Positions 19,785-29,499 of a DNA stretch of 64,000 bases are shown piece by piece. The stretch lies in contig NZ_NNRM01000011.1 in the NCBI RefSeq assembly GCF_002252525.1, positions 1-64,000 on the forward strand. The letters run 5' to 3'. Made by a program: the position numbers and the translations under genes. The notes beneath the pieces were generated by a model. It was not told the origin of the DNA and did no database searches. It saw only the letters and a program-made list of their open reading frames with translations. Within the stretch, counting starts at the first letter, position 1. Each line of letters starts with the position of its first letter. This DNA comes from Brucella pseudogrignonensis (lineage in GTDB: Bacteria; Pseudomonadota; Alphaproteobacteria; Rhizobiales; Rhizobiaceae).

Positions 19785-20777
19785 TCAGAGCGCCTTCACG
19801 GCAATGTCTGCGGCTTTCGCCTGTGCCAGCCTGTTGACCAGCGGATAACGGAAAGGCTTTGCCGAAATTTCGAACTGGTCGCCATTTTCGGTCTTCACAC
19901 CTTCCGAGAAAGACAGTGTCGCCGTGCCGAAGAAATGCACATGAATGTCGCCCGGGCGACGGAACAGTTCATACTTGAAATGATGATGCTCCAGATTGGC
20001 AATCGTGTGCGACATGTTCGCTTCGCCCGAAAGGAACGGCTTTTCAAAGATCACCTGATCGCCACGGCGGATCCGCGAAACGCCTTCAACATGATCAGGC
20101 AGATCGCCCACATAAAGCTCTGGCCCCAGCGACGCCTGACGCAGCTTGGAATGCGCGAGCCAGAGATAATTCTGCTTTTCCGTCACATGATCGGAAAATT
20201 CATTGGCAAGGCAGAAGCCGAGGCGGAACGGCGTACCGTCCGGGCCGATCAGATAGATGCCTGCGAGTTCCGGTTCTTCACCACCATCTTCGGCAAAAGA
20301 TGGCGAGACCAGCTCACCGCCCGTTCCAACCAGCGCCGAACCATCGCCCTTATAGAACCATTCCGGCTGCACGCCGGTTTGACCGGGCTTTGGCTTGCCA
20401 CCTTCAACACCCATCAGGAACATACGCATGGAGTCGGTCGGCTTTTCAGCAGCCTGTGCTGCCTTGTGCATCTTGTCGCGACCATCCGCAGAACCAAGAT
20501 GTGTGAGACCCGTACCTGCAACAATCAGATGTGCTGGATCTTCATGGGTAATCGGCAGGCCAACCTGACCACCTGCAAGTGCTGCATGAATATCGACAGC
20601 CTCGCCTTTGCCATTCTGCTCTACCTGTTCGGCGAGACTGATGCCTGCGGAAATTGCAGCCCATGCCAGTTCGTAAGTCGTAGTCACGCCATTGACGACA
20701 TGTGCAGCGCCTTCATCATCACAAGCAGCCACACGCGTTTCTCCGCGCATGTCGCGGAACTGTACCAGACGTAACAT
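19785..20777 (-). CDS. gguC: GguC / AraD1-family protein, fumarylacetoacetate-hydrolase fold
   Basis: 330 residues from ATG 20777 with GGGAGGT just upstream. Seen: GTGLTHLGSADGRDKMH and PEWFYKGDG, characteristic of the GguC/AraD1 group; the C-terminal half has an FAH-type metal fold. In Agrobacterium gguC follows gguAB; here it leads the enzyme operon instead. Members are annotated as acting on 2-keto-3-deoxy sugar acids, which would suit an arabinose branch, but the reaction is not proven from sequence. The next gene starts within 2 nt of its stop. Confidence 0.83.
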   Translation of the reverse strand: MLRLVQFRDMRGETRVAACDDEGAAHVVNGVTTTYELAWAAISAGISLAEQVEQNGKGEAVDIHAALAGGQVGLPITHEDPAHLIVAGTGLTHLGSADGRDKMHKAAQAAEKPTDSMRMFLMGVEGGKPKPGQTGVQPEWFYKGDGSALVGTGGELVSPSFAEDGGEEPELAGIYLIGPDGTPFRLGFCLANEFSDHVTEKQNYLWLAHSKLRQASLGPELYVGDLPDHVEGVSRIRRGDQVIFEKPFLSGEANMSHTIANLEHHHFKYELFRRPGDIHVHFFGTATLSFSEGVKTENGDQFEISAKPFRYPLVNRLAQAKAADIAVKAL

Positions 20778-21109
20778 TGAACCTCCCATTTTCCGCAAAA
20801 CTCTTGCGGAACATTCTTCCCGACCGTTCAAAAACACAGATGTGCCAATCGACGGCTCCTTCTTATTAATATGACTATTTTGTCCAACACCCACTTGTCA
20901 AGCAAGCGAAACACGGTGCAGACCACCCTTCGAGATACACCACCCCCAAAAGCCTATTAACACCATGATTTAGCTATATAATTGCATCATATGCACGTTT
21001 GTCGCACCCCCAATTTCCAGCGAACACACGAAATGCGCTTGCCATAAAGTAATATTATATGCTTCATAAACGAGAAGGCTGGGAGAGCCTTTTATTGGGA
21101 GGAACTAAT
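20778..21109. promoter_or_regulatory. Divergent control region between gguC and ytfQ
   Basis: 332 bp without a credible gene. It separates the leftward sugar-acid operon from the rightward galactofuranose importer and must hold both promoters. AT-rich in the middle. A palindrome TGCATCATATGCA at 20983-20995 is a candidate operator, perhaps for the GntR-type regulator encoded at 25727. Strong ribosome sites flank both ends (GGGAGGT for gguC, GGGAGGAA for ytfQ). Exact -35/-10 boxes are not certain. Confidence 0.6.
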
Positions 21110-22081
21110 ATGAAACGCAGTCTGAAGGCTCTGACGGCCGCCCTGATTACAGCATCGTCTCTTGCTCTTATTTCGAGCGCATCCGCTGCTTCACTCACAG
21201 TCGGCTTTTCGCAGATCGGCTCAGAATCGGGCTGGCGCGCTGCCGAAACAAGCGTAACCAAGCAGGAAGCTGAAAAGCGCGGCCACACGCTGAAATTTGC
21301 CGACGCACAGCAGAAACAGGAAAACCAGATCAAGGCCGTTCGCGGCTTCATTGCACAGGGCGTTGACGCGATCCTGATCGCGCCGGTTGTTGCAACCGGT
21401 TGGGATGCGGTTCTGAAGGAAGCCAAGGAAGCAGAAATTCCTGTCGTGCTTCTCGACCGCCAGATCGATGCACCGGAAGACCTTTATCTCACCGCTGTCA
21501 CTTCCGATCAGGTCCATGAAGGCAAGGTCGCGGGCGACTGGCTGGTCAAGGAGGTAGGCGACAAGCCTTGCTCGGTTGTCGAGCTTCAGGGCACCACCGG
21601 CTCTTCTCCCGCAATCAACCGCAAGAAGGGCTTTGAAGAAGCGCTTGCAGGCCATGACAATATCAAGATTTCCCGCTCGCAGACCGGCGACTTCACCCGC
21701 ACCAAGGGCAAGGAAGTAATGGAAAGCTTCATCAAGGCCGAAGGTGGCGGCAAGGATATCTGCGCAGTTTACGCCCATAATGACGACATGGCGGTAGGCG
21801 CTATTCAGGCGATCAAGGAAGCTGGTCTCAAGCCAGGCACCGACATCAAGATCGTGTCCATCGACTCCGTGCCGGATATTTTCCAGGCAATGGCCAATGG
21901 TGAAGCCAATGCTACCGTTGAGCTTACGCCAAATATGGCTGGTCCGGCTTTCGACGCGATTGAAGCTTTCAAGGACAAGGGCACCGTTCCGCCGAAGTGG
22001 ATCCAGACCGAATCCAAGCTTTACACACAGGCTGATGATCCAAAGGCCGTTTATGAAGCTAAAAAGGGCCTCGGCTACTGA
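21110..22081 (+). CDS. ytfQ: Galactofuranose-type ABC transporter binding protein
   Basis: 323 residues from ATG 21110 with GGGAGGAA ahead. Signal peptide ending near ISSASAA. The mature protein is a ribose-binding-fold protein with YtfQ-like features (TVGFSQIGSESGWRAAETS; TGDFTRTKGKEVMESF). E. coli YtfQ binds galactofuranose and galactopyranose. First gene of ytfQ-ytfR-ytfT-yjfF, divergent from the sugar-acid enzymes, so it likely feeds galactose units to that pathway. Confidence 0.9.
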   Translation: MKRSLKALTAALITASSLALISSASAASLTVGFSQIGSESGWRAAETSVTKQEAEKRGHTLKFADAQQKQENQIKAVRGFIAQGVDAILIAPVVATGWDAVLKEAKEAEIPVVLLDRQIDAPEDLYLTAVTSDQVHEGKVAGDWLVKEVGDKPCSVVELQGTTGSSPAINRKKGFEEALAGHDNIKISRSQTGDFTRTKGKEVMESFIKAEGGGKDICAVYAHNDDMAVGAIQAIKEAGLKPGTDIKIVSIDSVPDIFQAMANGEANATVELTPNMAGPAFDAIEAFKDKGTVPPKWIQTESKLYTQADDPKAVYEAKKGLGY

Positions 22082-22097
22082 TCTTCACATTTAACCT

Positions 22098-22123
22098 TCG
22101 GGCCATGTTGCATCATGGCCCGA
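22098..22123 (+). terminator. Hairpin between ytfQ and ytfR
   Basis: Perfect 10-bp arms TCGGGCCATG / CATGGCCCGA, 6-nt loop, 16 nt after the ytfQ stop. Possible partial terminator or mRNA stabiliser favouring the binding protein. Confidence 0.65.
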
Positions 22124-22157
22124 GGCAAGTTTTGCAATTCGCAAGCGGAAGACTGCC

Positions 22158-23711
22158 ATGGCTCGCCCCGACATCGCTGCGCGAGAGACGCCAGCAACGC
22201 CGCTTCTTGAAGCGCGCTCAATAACCAAATCCTTTCTGGGAGTGACTGCGCTTGATCACGTTGATTTCGTGCTCAATCGTGGTGAAATCCATGCCCTGCT
22301 CGGCGAAAACGGTGCAGGAAAATCAACGCTCATCAAGATATTGACCGGCGCCTATCATGGCTTTGACGGCTCAATCTTACTTGAGGGGCAAGCAATTGCT
22401 CCGGCATCAGTCGCGGAAGCGCAGACGCTCGGCATCGGCACGGTCTATCAGGAGGTCAATCTTCTTGAAAATCTGACGGTCGCCGAAAATCTGTTCCTCG
22501 GTCGCCAGCCGCGACGCCTCGGTTTCATTGACCGTCGCCGCATGGAAAAAGATGCAACCACCCTGCTCGCCCGATACGGCCTCACAATTGACGTCGGCGC
22601 CCCCTTGTCGGCCTATTCGGTGGCCATCCGGCAGATCATCGCAATCGCCCGCGCCGTCGATGTTTCCGGCAAGGTTCTGGTGCTTGATGAGCCGACCGCC
22701 AGTCTTGATGCGCGCGAAGTCGAAATGCTGTTTGGCGTGCTGCGTCAGCTGAAAGCTGAAGGCCTTGGCATCATCGTCATCACGCATTTTTTGGATCAGG
22801 TCTATGCCATAGCCGATTGCGCCACCGTGCTGCGCAATGGCCGGCTGGTCGGCAGTCGCACCCTTTCAGACCTGCCACGCACCGATCTGATTTCAATGAT
22901 GCTCGGGCATCAGTTGCAGGAGACTGTGCGCCGACAACTGACAGAGGAAGTAAGCGACAACACAGCTGCCCCCATCCGCTTTTCAGGCTTTGGCAAGAAA
23001 GGCAGTGTCGCGCCGTTTGATCTCGCCATCAAGCCGGGCGAAGCTGTCGGCATTGCGGGGCTGCTCGGCTCTGGCCGAACCGAAACCGCATTGCTCATGT
23101 TCGGCGTCGAGCAGGCAGACAGCGGCGCGCTTACGGTCGACAGTAAGGAAACAAAGCTGCCATCGCCTGTTGCAGCCATTGCCGAACGTTTTGCCTTCTG
23201 CCCCGAAGAACGTAAATCCGATGGCATCATCGGCGATTTTTCGGTGGCCGAGAATATTGCGCTCGCCATACAGGCAAAGCGTGGCTGGTCTAAGCCGATT
23301 TCGTCGCGCGAAAAAGCGGCCCTCGCCCAGCGCTATATCAAAGCGCTTGATATCCGCCCGCCTGACCCTGACAAGCCGATCAAGTTTTTATCGGGCGGCA
23401 ACCAGCAGAAGGCCATTCTGGCACGCTGGCTGGCCACCGATCCGCGCCTGCTGATCCTTGATGAGCCGACGCGCGGCATCGACATCGGTGCACATGCAGA
23501 AATCCTCAAGCTTATCGGCGAACTCTGCACCGAAGGCATGTCTCTGGTCATCATCTCTTCGGAATTCGAGGAACTTGCAGCCGTGGCAAACCGCGTTGTC
23601 GTGCTCTCCGACCGCCGCCATGTGGCGGAACTCAAGGGCGAAGAAATCACCGCCGACAATATCGTGCGTGCGATTGCTGAGACCGGAAGCGAAAAGGAAG
23701 CCGCAGCATGA
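22158..23711 (+). CDS. ytfR: Galactofuranose ABC transporter ATPase, two nucleotide-binding domains
   Basis: 517 residues, duplicated ATPase. First half has Walker [10 protein letters not shown] and Walker [13 protein letters not shown]; second half has the degenerate GLLGSGRTE loop, signature [16 protein letters not shown] and [12 protein letters not shown]. This uneven arrangement is typical of CUT2 sugar importers. It energises the YtfT-YjfF heterodimer. Its stop overlaps the ytfT start (ATGA). Confidence 0.92.
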   Translation: MARPDIAARETPATPLLEARSITKSFLGVTALDHVDFVLNRGEIHALLGENGAGKSTLIKILTGAYHGFDGSILLEGQAIAPASVAEAQTLGIGTVYQEVNLLENLTVAENLFLGRQPRRLGFIDRRRMEKDATTLLARYGLTIDVGAPLSAYSVAIRQIIAIARAVDVSGKVLVLDEPTASLDAREVEMLFGVLRQLKAEGLGIIVITHFLDQVYAIADCATVLRNGRLVGSRTLSDLPRTDLISMMLGHQLQETVRRQLTEEVSDNTAAPIRFSGFGKKGSVAPFDLAIKPGEAVGIAGLLGSGRTETALLMFGVEQADSGALTVDSKETKLPSPVAAIAERFAFCPEERKSDGIIGDFSVAENIALAIQAKRGWSKPISSREKAALAQRYIKALDIRPPDPDKPIKFLSGGNQQKAILARWLATDPRLLILDEPTRGIDIGAHAEILKLIGELCTEGMSLVIISSEFEELAAVANRVVVLSDRRHVAELKGEEITADNIVRAIAETGSEKEAAA

Positions 23712-24742
23712 TCGCTCGCATGGCCAAGAAACTTAAAAGACTGAGCCCCCAGCTGGCAGCCCTCGCGCTTATTCTGGCGGCGAACACCATCATCGCGCCG
23801 GGTTTTCTCGGCATTTCCTTTCAGAACGGACGCCTCTACGGAAGCCTGATCGATATTCTGGTGCGCGCTGCACCTGTCGCCATTCTCGCGGTGGGCATGA
23901 CATTGGTGATCGCAACCCGCGGCATCGATCTGTCGGTTGGCGCGGTCATGGCAATCAGCGGCGCAACGGCTGCATCGCTCATCGTTGCAGGCTATCCGCT
24001 GGCGATCGTCATTCCTGTTGCACTCGGCGTTGGCCTGGTCTGCGGTTTGTGGAACGGCTTTCTTGTGGCCGTTTTCGATATCCAGCCCATCATCGCAACG
24101 CTGATATTGATGGTCGCGGGGCGTGGTATCGCCCAGCTTATCACCGAAGGCGCAATCCTCACCTTCAACAATGATTCCTTTGCAACCCTTGGCTCCGGCT
24201 CGTTCCTTGGCATACCCGTGCCGGTGCTGATCTGGATACTTGCGGGTCTTGCGGTCGGACTTGCCGTACGCTCGACAGCGCTCGGCTTCCTGATTGAAGC
24301 AACCGGCATCAACCGCCGCGCTGCCATGCTGGCAGGCGTTAAAGCCCGCTTTCTCCTGTTCAGTGTCTATGCAGTTTCAGGCGTTTGTGCAGCGCTTGCC
24401 GGGCTGATCGCCACCGCTGATATTCGCGGCGCAGATTCCAACAATGCCGGTCTCTGGCTCGAACTTGACGCCATTCTGGCGGTCGTCATCGGCGGCACAT
24501 CGTTGAATGGCGGGCGTTTCTCGATCATGGCATCGCTGCTTGGCGCGCTGATCATTCAGTCGATCAATACCGGCATTCTGATGGCTGGGTTTCCGCCGGA
24601 GTTCAACCTCATAATCAAAGCGGGCATTATCGTGATCGTGCTGACATTCCAGTCGCCCGCAATCGTCAGCTTTTTCACCTTTCTGCGTGCTGAACGCAAA
24701 AACAACGTCGCAAAGCCAACGCACCAAGGAGCACGGCAATGA
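23708..24742 (+). CDS. ytfT: Galactofuranose ABC transporter permease 1
   Basis: 344 residues with many membrane segments and the CUT2 permease loop TRGIDLSVGAVMAISGA. It overlaps ytfR upstream and yjfF downstream by 4 nt each (ATGA), so the subunits are made in step. Two different permeases in one operon is the special feature of the YtfQRT-YjfF system and supports that assignment over ribose or xylose systems. Confidence 0.9.
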   Translation: MIARMAKKLKRLSPQLAALALILAANTIIAPGFLGISFQNGRLYGSLIDILVRAAPVAILAVGMTLVIATRGIDLSVGAVMAISGATAASLIVAGYPLAIVIPVALGVGLVCGLWNGFLVAVFDIQPIIATLILMVAGRGIAQLITEGAILTFNNDSFATLGSGSFLGIPVPVLIWILAGLAVGLAVRSTALGFLIEATGINRRAAMLAGVKARFLLFSVYAVSGVCAALAGLIATADIRGADSNNAGLWLELDAILAVVIGGTSLNGGRFSIMASLLGALIIQSINTGILMAGFPPEFNLIIKAGIIVIVLTFQSPAIVSFFTFLRAERKNNVAKPTHQGARQ

Positions 24743-25725
24743 GAGTGCTTCGCAATCTGCCTTTCGTCACAACGGTCGCGATTTTCCTGCTCGCCTATGC
24801 GATCTGCGTCATCCAGTTTCCGAACATGCTTTCAACACGGGTGATCGGCAATCTTCTGACGGACAATGCCTTTTTAGGCATCGCAGCCGTTGGCATGACC
24901 TTTGTGATTATCTCTGGCGGCATCGATCTTTCGGTCGGATCGGTCATCGCCTTCACCAGCGTTTTTGTGGCGGTCCTTGTCGGACAGCTCGGCGTGCATC
25001 CGCTGATCGCCTTCGCGCTCATTCTGGTGATTGCTGCCCTGTTTGGCGCGTGGATGGGGATGATGATCCATTATCTCGGCATCCCGCCCTTTGTGGCAAC
25101 ACTTGCGGGCATGTTTCTCGCACGTGGTGCTGCATTCCTGATCTCGACGCAGTCTGTGCCGATTTCACATCCGTTCATCGATACGCTGCAAGGGCTCTAT
25201 TTCCGGCTTCCGGGCGGCGGCAGACTGACTTTTGTCGCTATGCTGATGCTGGCGGTCTTCATCATCGGCGGCATCATTGCGCATCGCACGCGCTTTGGTG
25301 CAAACATCTATGCGCTCGGCGGCAATGCGCAATCGGCAGAGCTGATGGGCGTTCCCATTGGCCGCACGACTATCGGCATCTATACGATGTCGGGCGTGCT
25401 TTCCGGCTTAGCTGGCATCGTCTATACGCTCTACACATCATCGGGCTATTCGCTGGCAACTGTTGGGGTGGAACTTGATGCCATTGCATCGGTGGTTATC
25501 GGTGGCACACTTCTTACCGGCGGGGCCGGTCTGGTGGCAGGAACTTTCGTCGGCATTCTGATACAGGGTCTGATACAGACCTATATTGTTTTCGATGGAA
25601 CCCTGTCTTCGTGGTGGACAAAAATAGCAATCGGTATCTTGCTGTTCCTGTTCATTGCGCTACAGCGAGGACTTGTATGGTTTTCCGATATAAGACTCGC
25701 GCGTCAACGCATGAAGGAGGCCTGA
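24739..25725 (+). CDS. yjfF: Galactofuranose ABC transporter permease 2
   Basis: 328 residues, second CUT2 permease (ISGGIDLSVGSVIAFTS), clearly related to the preceding one but distinct. YjfF-type sequence. Forms the membrane heterodimer with YtfT. The GntR regulator gene starts 1 nt after its stop, with the ribosome site AAGGAGG inside the yjfF end. Confidence 0.9.
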   Translation: MRVLRNLPFVTTVAIFLLAYAICVIQFPNMLSTRVIGNLLTDNAFLGIAAVGMTFVIISGGIDLSVGSVIAFTSVFVAVLVGQLGVHPLIAFALILVIAALFGAWMGMMIHYLGIPPFVATLAGMFLARGAAFLISTQSVPISHPFIDTLQGLYFRLPGGGRLTFVAMLMLAVFIIGGIIAHRTRFGANIYALGGNAQSAELMGVPIGRTTIGIYTMSGVLSGLAGIVYTLYTSSGYSLATVGVELDAIASVVIGGTLLTGGAGLVAGTFVGILIQGLIQTYIVFDGTLSSWWTKIAIGILLFLFIALQRGLVWFSDIRLARQRMKEA

Positions 25726-25726
25726 A

Positions 25727-26452
25727 TTGGGATTACTGGAAACGGCCATAACCGGACGCAAGCGCCATAACAGCCACGCCGTTGTCGTGGGTGAACTGGG
25801 TCGCGGCATTGTTGCAGGCACCATTCCCGAAGGCTCCATACTTCCGGGCGATAACGAATTATCGTTGCGCTTTGGCGTTTCCCGTACCGTTCTGCGCGAA
25901 GCCATGAAAACGCTCGCAGCAAAGCGGCTGGTCGAACCCAAGGCCAAGGTCGGAACCCGTGTGCTGGGTGCCAGCTCCTGGAATTTCTTCGATCCCGATG
26001 TGCTGACATGGCGTTTTGAAGCAGGCTTCGACGAAGTGTTCGTCGACCATCTGGCCGAAATGCGCATGGCGCTTGAGCCCGCTGCCGCCGCTGCCGCAGC
26101 ACAAAACGCGACCAGCGACGAACTCATTGAACTCTATGCTTTGGCTGCAAAATTTGATGATCCCAAGCATACGCCGGAATCCATCGCCAAGGTCGATCTG
26201 GATTTTCACCTGGCAATCGCCCGCATGTCTGGAAATCCGTTCATGCGCTCGGTCAGCGGTTTGATTGAAGCAGCACTGGCTATTTCATTCCAGCTGTCTT
26301 CGCCTGCCGCATCACCGGAAGGCATTGCGGAGTGTGCTGCCAATCATCTGCGCATCGCCCATGCAATTGCATCGCGTGATCGCCTCAAAGCGCGTGCCGC
26401 AATGGAAAGCGTCATCACTCTCGGCGTGGAACGCATCCGCGACGCGATATAA
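25727..26452 (+). CDS. GntR-family regulator, FadR subfamily (FCD domain)
   Basis: 241 residues. Start is TTG 25727 with AAGGAGG 6 nt ahead. N-terminal winged helix-turn-helix (GDNELSLRFGVSRTVLREAM, about residues 44-63) and an all-helical FCD ligand domain with metal-binding-type residues (DLDFHLAIARMSGN; ANHLRIAHAI). This type often senses sugar acids. As the last gene of the ytf operon and beside the dgo genes it is the likely local regulator, perhaps answering to galactonate or 2-keto-3-deoxygalactonate (inference). Confidence 0.87.
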   Translation: MGLLETAITGRKRHNSHAVVVGELGRGIVAGTIPEGSILPGDNELSLRFGVSRTVLREAMKTLAAKRLVEPKAKVGTRVLGASSWNFFDPDVLTWRFEAGFDEVFVDHLAEMRMALEPAAAAAAAQNATSDELIELYALAAKFDDPKHTPESIAKVDLDFHLAIARMSGNPFMRSVSGLIEAALAISFQLSSPAASPEGIAECAANHLRIAHAIASRDRLKARAAMESVITLGVERIRDAI

Positions 26453-26519
26453 TCGCTCTACGACTGCCTCTCTCCCCAAGAGAAACCAATTTTGGGAGAC
26501 CGATGAACAACCAGAAGAT

Positions 26520-26560
26520 CGAGCGTTTCGACTGATTCAGTTTGAATGCGAATGCTCTAA
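26520..26560. repeat. Module B palindromic repeat, reverse orientation
   Basis: The reverse complement begins TTAGAGCATTC and ends with TCGAAACGCTC, matching the AGAGC...GAAACGCGCTCT pattern of copies at 34702, 49179 and 60607. It lies between the convergent ends of the GntR and OsmC genes. Confidence 0.55.
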
Positions 26561-26979
26561 GAGACCTTGAGATCGAACTTCGGATCACCACGCAGCGTAT
26601 TGCTGACGGTGCAGATTTCCTCGGCCATCTCTGCAAGACGATGCTTTTCATCTGCCGTGAGATCGCCGTCGAAATGGAATGTTATATCGAATCGTTCGAT
26701 GCGTGACGGGCCTTCATGTGCCTTATCGCCTTTTACTTCCACCCGAACATCGGTGAGTTTTTCACGCAACTCGAGCTTGGTGGCAGCAATGCGCGCACTT
26801 AACGCCATGCAGGCTGCAACCGATGCATAGATCAGATCGAGCGGATTAAAACCCGGCTGACTGACACTGGTGACAATCTCCACCGAGCCGCCTGTCGGTG
26901 TTGTGATGATCGGCAGCTTACCATGCGGCATCTCCGCGACCGCTCCGGTTTCACGGGTTCTGACTTTCAGTTCACTCAT
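26557..26979 (-). CDS. OsmC/Ohr-family protein
   Basis: 140 residues. Has the two conserved cysteines of the family, one in [12 protein letters not shown] and one in [10 protein letters not shown], so it could act as a thiol-dependent organic peroxide reductase. Many OsmC-like proteins have unclear substrates. The ATG overlaps the D-aminopeptidase stop (ATGA) with AGGAGA as ribosome site, so the two are co-translated, an unexplained pairing. Confidence 0.85.
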   Translation of the reverse strand: MSELKVRTRETGAVAEMPHGKLPIITTPTGGSVEIVTSVSQPGFNPLDLIYASVAACMALSARIAATKLELREKLTDVRVEVKGDKAHEGPSRIERFDITFHFDGDLTADEKHRLAEMAEEICTVSNTLRGDPKFDLKVS

Positions 26980-28538
26980 GGCTGAATTCTCCTGTATTCA
27001 ACTCCGCGTGCAAGCCAGCAGCCGACGCTCAAATCTGTTATCGCACCCTTGTCGTCACGGCGGAAAACAAGCTTCCACTCGCCGGGCGATGGTGCGTCCA
27101 TCGAACGCTGAACAGGCATCAGCCAGACATCAGCACCGACACTATAAAGCGGATACATGTCGCTCTTGCCAAGGAACCCCTCAAAAGCGCCATAGATCGC
27201 ACCTCCTTCGGAAACCAACAGCAGATCGGCATCAAGCTCATCGCTGTGATAACGACCGATGATATCCTGCCGGGCTTCACCTTTGATGCGGCTCATCGTC
27301 AGGCAGAGATTTTCATCCTCGCGAGAAAGCTCGATCATATCGCCATCGCGCCGGATCGTCGTCATAGACGAACGCGCTTCATTCGCGCTCACCACATCCA
27401 TCATTTCCGGCCCGGTGCCAAAGCGCGCTTTCATGCGGCCACGACCGGCATCCTCAAGGCTCAGAACCAGCCCTGTTTCAACATCCAGCCACGAGCCAAA
27501 CCATGCCGCATCAGCCTCCACCCGCGACACTTCGGATGACGAGGCGCCCAAAGCAATATTCATCAGCTTGAAGGCAACGTCTGAAGCCCCGCCTTCAAAA
27601 TTGAACATGGCGATTGTCGAGAGGCGTTCATCCGCACAATGCCAGCGCTGGCAACGCCAGCCGCGCAATGCACCACCATGGCCTGTCAGGCGCTTTCCGC
27701 CTGCTTCTTCAAATTTGAGGCCAAAGCCATAAGGCGCCAAGGCACCGTCATTGAATGTTTGCGGCCCGCTCAGCCGGCGATAGAGACCCTGTTCTTCATC
27801 GAGCGTTGCATCGATGAACTGCTCCCATGCAATCATATCATTGAGCGATGCACAAATGCCTGCATCGCCCATCCAGTGAATGCGATTGGTTGCAGGCAGA
27901 AAGCCCCGAACCGTATCGCCTTCATAACCCGTACATTCGTCAAACAGCGCCGTGTCGGGAATAAGCTCGGCACGCTTCATGCCAGCAGGCTTGAATATCC
28001 GCTCAGACAGAAGATCGACCAGCCTGCGCCCGGTATGCGCTTCGATGAGGTCTGCAAGAATACGGAAATTGCCGTTGCAATAAGAGTAATGTGAACCCGG
28101 TTCAAAATGTGTGGTCTTCAGGCGGCGCAACAGACTTTGTGCCTGTTCAGGCAGAAACACACCTTCCGGATCGGCACCACACAGAACTGTCAGCGCCCAA
28201 TAATCGCGCAGACCGGACTGGTTGTTGCAGAGATCGCGAACAGCGGGGCGCTCCCCTTCGAACTTGTCGAGATAGGCTTTAAGCGCATCATCGAGCAGTT
28301 CCGGCTCGCCTACCGCATCAAGTAACACACCACAGGTAAACTGCTTGCTGACCGAACAGATCGGCATCCGCGTTTCTACCGTCATCGGCTTGCGCGTGCG
28401 AAGATCTGCAAAACCCCAGGCGTGCTGCAACACGACCTCGCCGTCCTTCAAAACGGCAACAACGCCGCCCGGACCTTTGTAATTTTGGGGAATGTGACGA
28501 ACAAAGGCTTCAAGGGCGGACGTATCAAATTTCGACAT
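26976..28538 (-). CDS. dap: D-aminopeptidase, penicillin-recognising serine hydrolase
   Basis: Releases N-terminal D-amino acids, chiefly D-alanine, from small peptides. 520 residues from ATG 28538, the size of the Ochrobactrum anthropi enzyme. Catalytic residues at the known positions: SxxK Ser62-Lys65 (CSVSKQF), Tyr153 in YSYCNGN, His287 in GHGGALRG. Two C-terminal beta-barrel domains follow the hydrolase domain; the known enzyme has three domains of this sort. Not related to ordinary aminopeptidases. Overlaps an OsmC gene downstream. It is the best taxonomic marker in the window. Confidence 0.95.
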   Translation of the reverse strand: MSKFDTSALEAFVRHIPQNYKGPGGVVAVLKDGEVVLQHAWGFADLRTRKPMTVETRMPICSVSKQFTCGVLLDAVGEPELLDDALKAYLDKFEGERPAVRDLCNNQSGLRDYWALTVLCGADPEGVFLPEQAQSLLRRLKTTHFEPGSHYSYCNGNFRILADLIEAHTGRRLVDLLSERIFKPAGMKRAELIPDTALFDECTGYEGDTVRGFLPATNRIHWMGDAGICASLNDMIAWEQFIDATLDEEQGLYRRLSGPQTFNDGALAPYGFGLKFEEAGGKRLTGHGGALRGWRCQRWHCADERLSTIAMFNFEGGASDVAFKLMNIALGASSSEVSRVEADAAWFGSWLDVETGLVLSLEDAGRGRMKARFGTGPEMMDVVSANEARSSMTTIRRDGDMIELSREDENLCLTMSRIKGEARQDIIGRYHSDELDADLLLVSEGGAIYGAFEGFLGKSDMYPLYSVGADVWLMPVQRSMDAPSPGEWKLVFRRDDKGAITDLSVGCWLARGVEYRRIQP

Positions 28539-28581
28539 GATCGACTCAGGGCTCACATAATTCAACGCATGGTAAGAGCCA

Positions 28582-29388
28582 TCATTTCAAACGATCAATC
28601 AAGGCCATGGCAGCGTGCGGGTTATGCGCCTTATGGCCGCTGATAACGTAAAGATAGACATCACGCGCCACATTGTCGGCAAGCGGTGGTGTGATGGTTT
28701 TAAGACTATCCGGCACATGACCAACCGCTATTGCTTTGGCCCGCTCTGCCCAATGGTCGAGCTCGCCCTCACTGTAACCGAGCTTCTTGTCTTCCTGTGT
28801 GCCCATGATGCGCAGATAGGCAAAAGGCGCAGTCATGTCGGCAATTTCCACGAATTTGCTGTCGCCCGCAATCACCACCGCAACGCCATATTCCCGCAGC
28901 AACGCGATGAAATCCGGTGAATTGAAACTGTCGTGACGCACTTCCACAGCATGGCGCAGATCGCGCCCATCAACGCGTTTTGGCAGAAGTTTGAGGAAAG
29001 CTTCAAAGTCGACTGGATCGAATTTTTTCGTGCCCATGAACTGCCAGTTGATGACGCCGAGCTTGTCTTTCAGCTCAAGAAGGCCACCGGTCACGAATTT
29101 CTCGATACCCTCGCCTGCTTCAGCCAAAACACGTTTGTTGGTCGAAAAGCGCGGTGCTTTGAGCGAAAAAACGAAGTCATCCGGCGTTTCGTCATGCCAT
29201 TTGGCGAAAGTCGCAGGCTTTTGCGGACCATAATAGGTACTGTTGATTTCGATGGAGGTTAGCTTGCTCGAAGCATATTCGAGCTGACGCTTTTTGGAGA
29301 GCTTTTCCGGATAGAAACTCTTGTCCCACTCCTCAAAAGCCCAGCCGCCAATACCCACACGGATTTTGCCTGAATTGTTCTGGCTCAT
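28582..29388 (-). CDS. DUF72-family protein
   Basis: 268 residues from ATG 29388 (GGAGG 10 nt ahead; an ATG at 29397 is only 1 nt from that site). DUF72 proteins adopt a TIM-barrel fold. Seen: [12 protein letters not shown] at the start, [11 protein letters not shown], and [11 protein letters not shown], all typical. Biochemical role unknown; I assign none. It lies 43 bp upstream of the D-aminopeptidase on the same strand. Confidence 0.85.
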   Translation of the reverse strand: MSQNNSGKIRVGIGGWAFEEWDKSFYPEKLSKKRQLEYASSKLTSIEINSTYYGPQKPATFAKWHDETPDDFVFSLKAPRFSTNKRVLAEAGEGIEKFVTGGLLELKDKLGVINWQFMGTKKFDPVDFEAFLKLLPKRVDGRDLRHAVEVRHDSFNSPDFIALLREYGVAVVIAGDSKFVEIADMTAPFAYLRIMGTQEDKKLGYSEGELDHWAERAKAIAVGHVPDSLKTITPPLADNVARDVYLYVISGHKAHNPHAAMALIDRLK

Positions 29389-29499
29389 TTTATCCATACC
29401 TCCACGACATGAGTTCATGAGTGTTGCTCATGATGTTTAAGCTGTTTTCACAGCCTCCGCTATGCTGTTATCACTGTGCTTTACTGGAGGAGTAAACAA

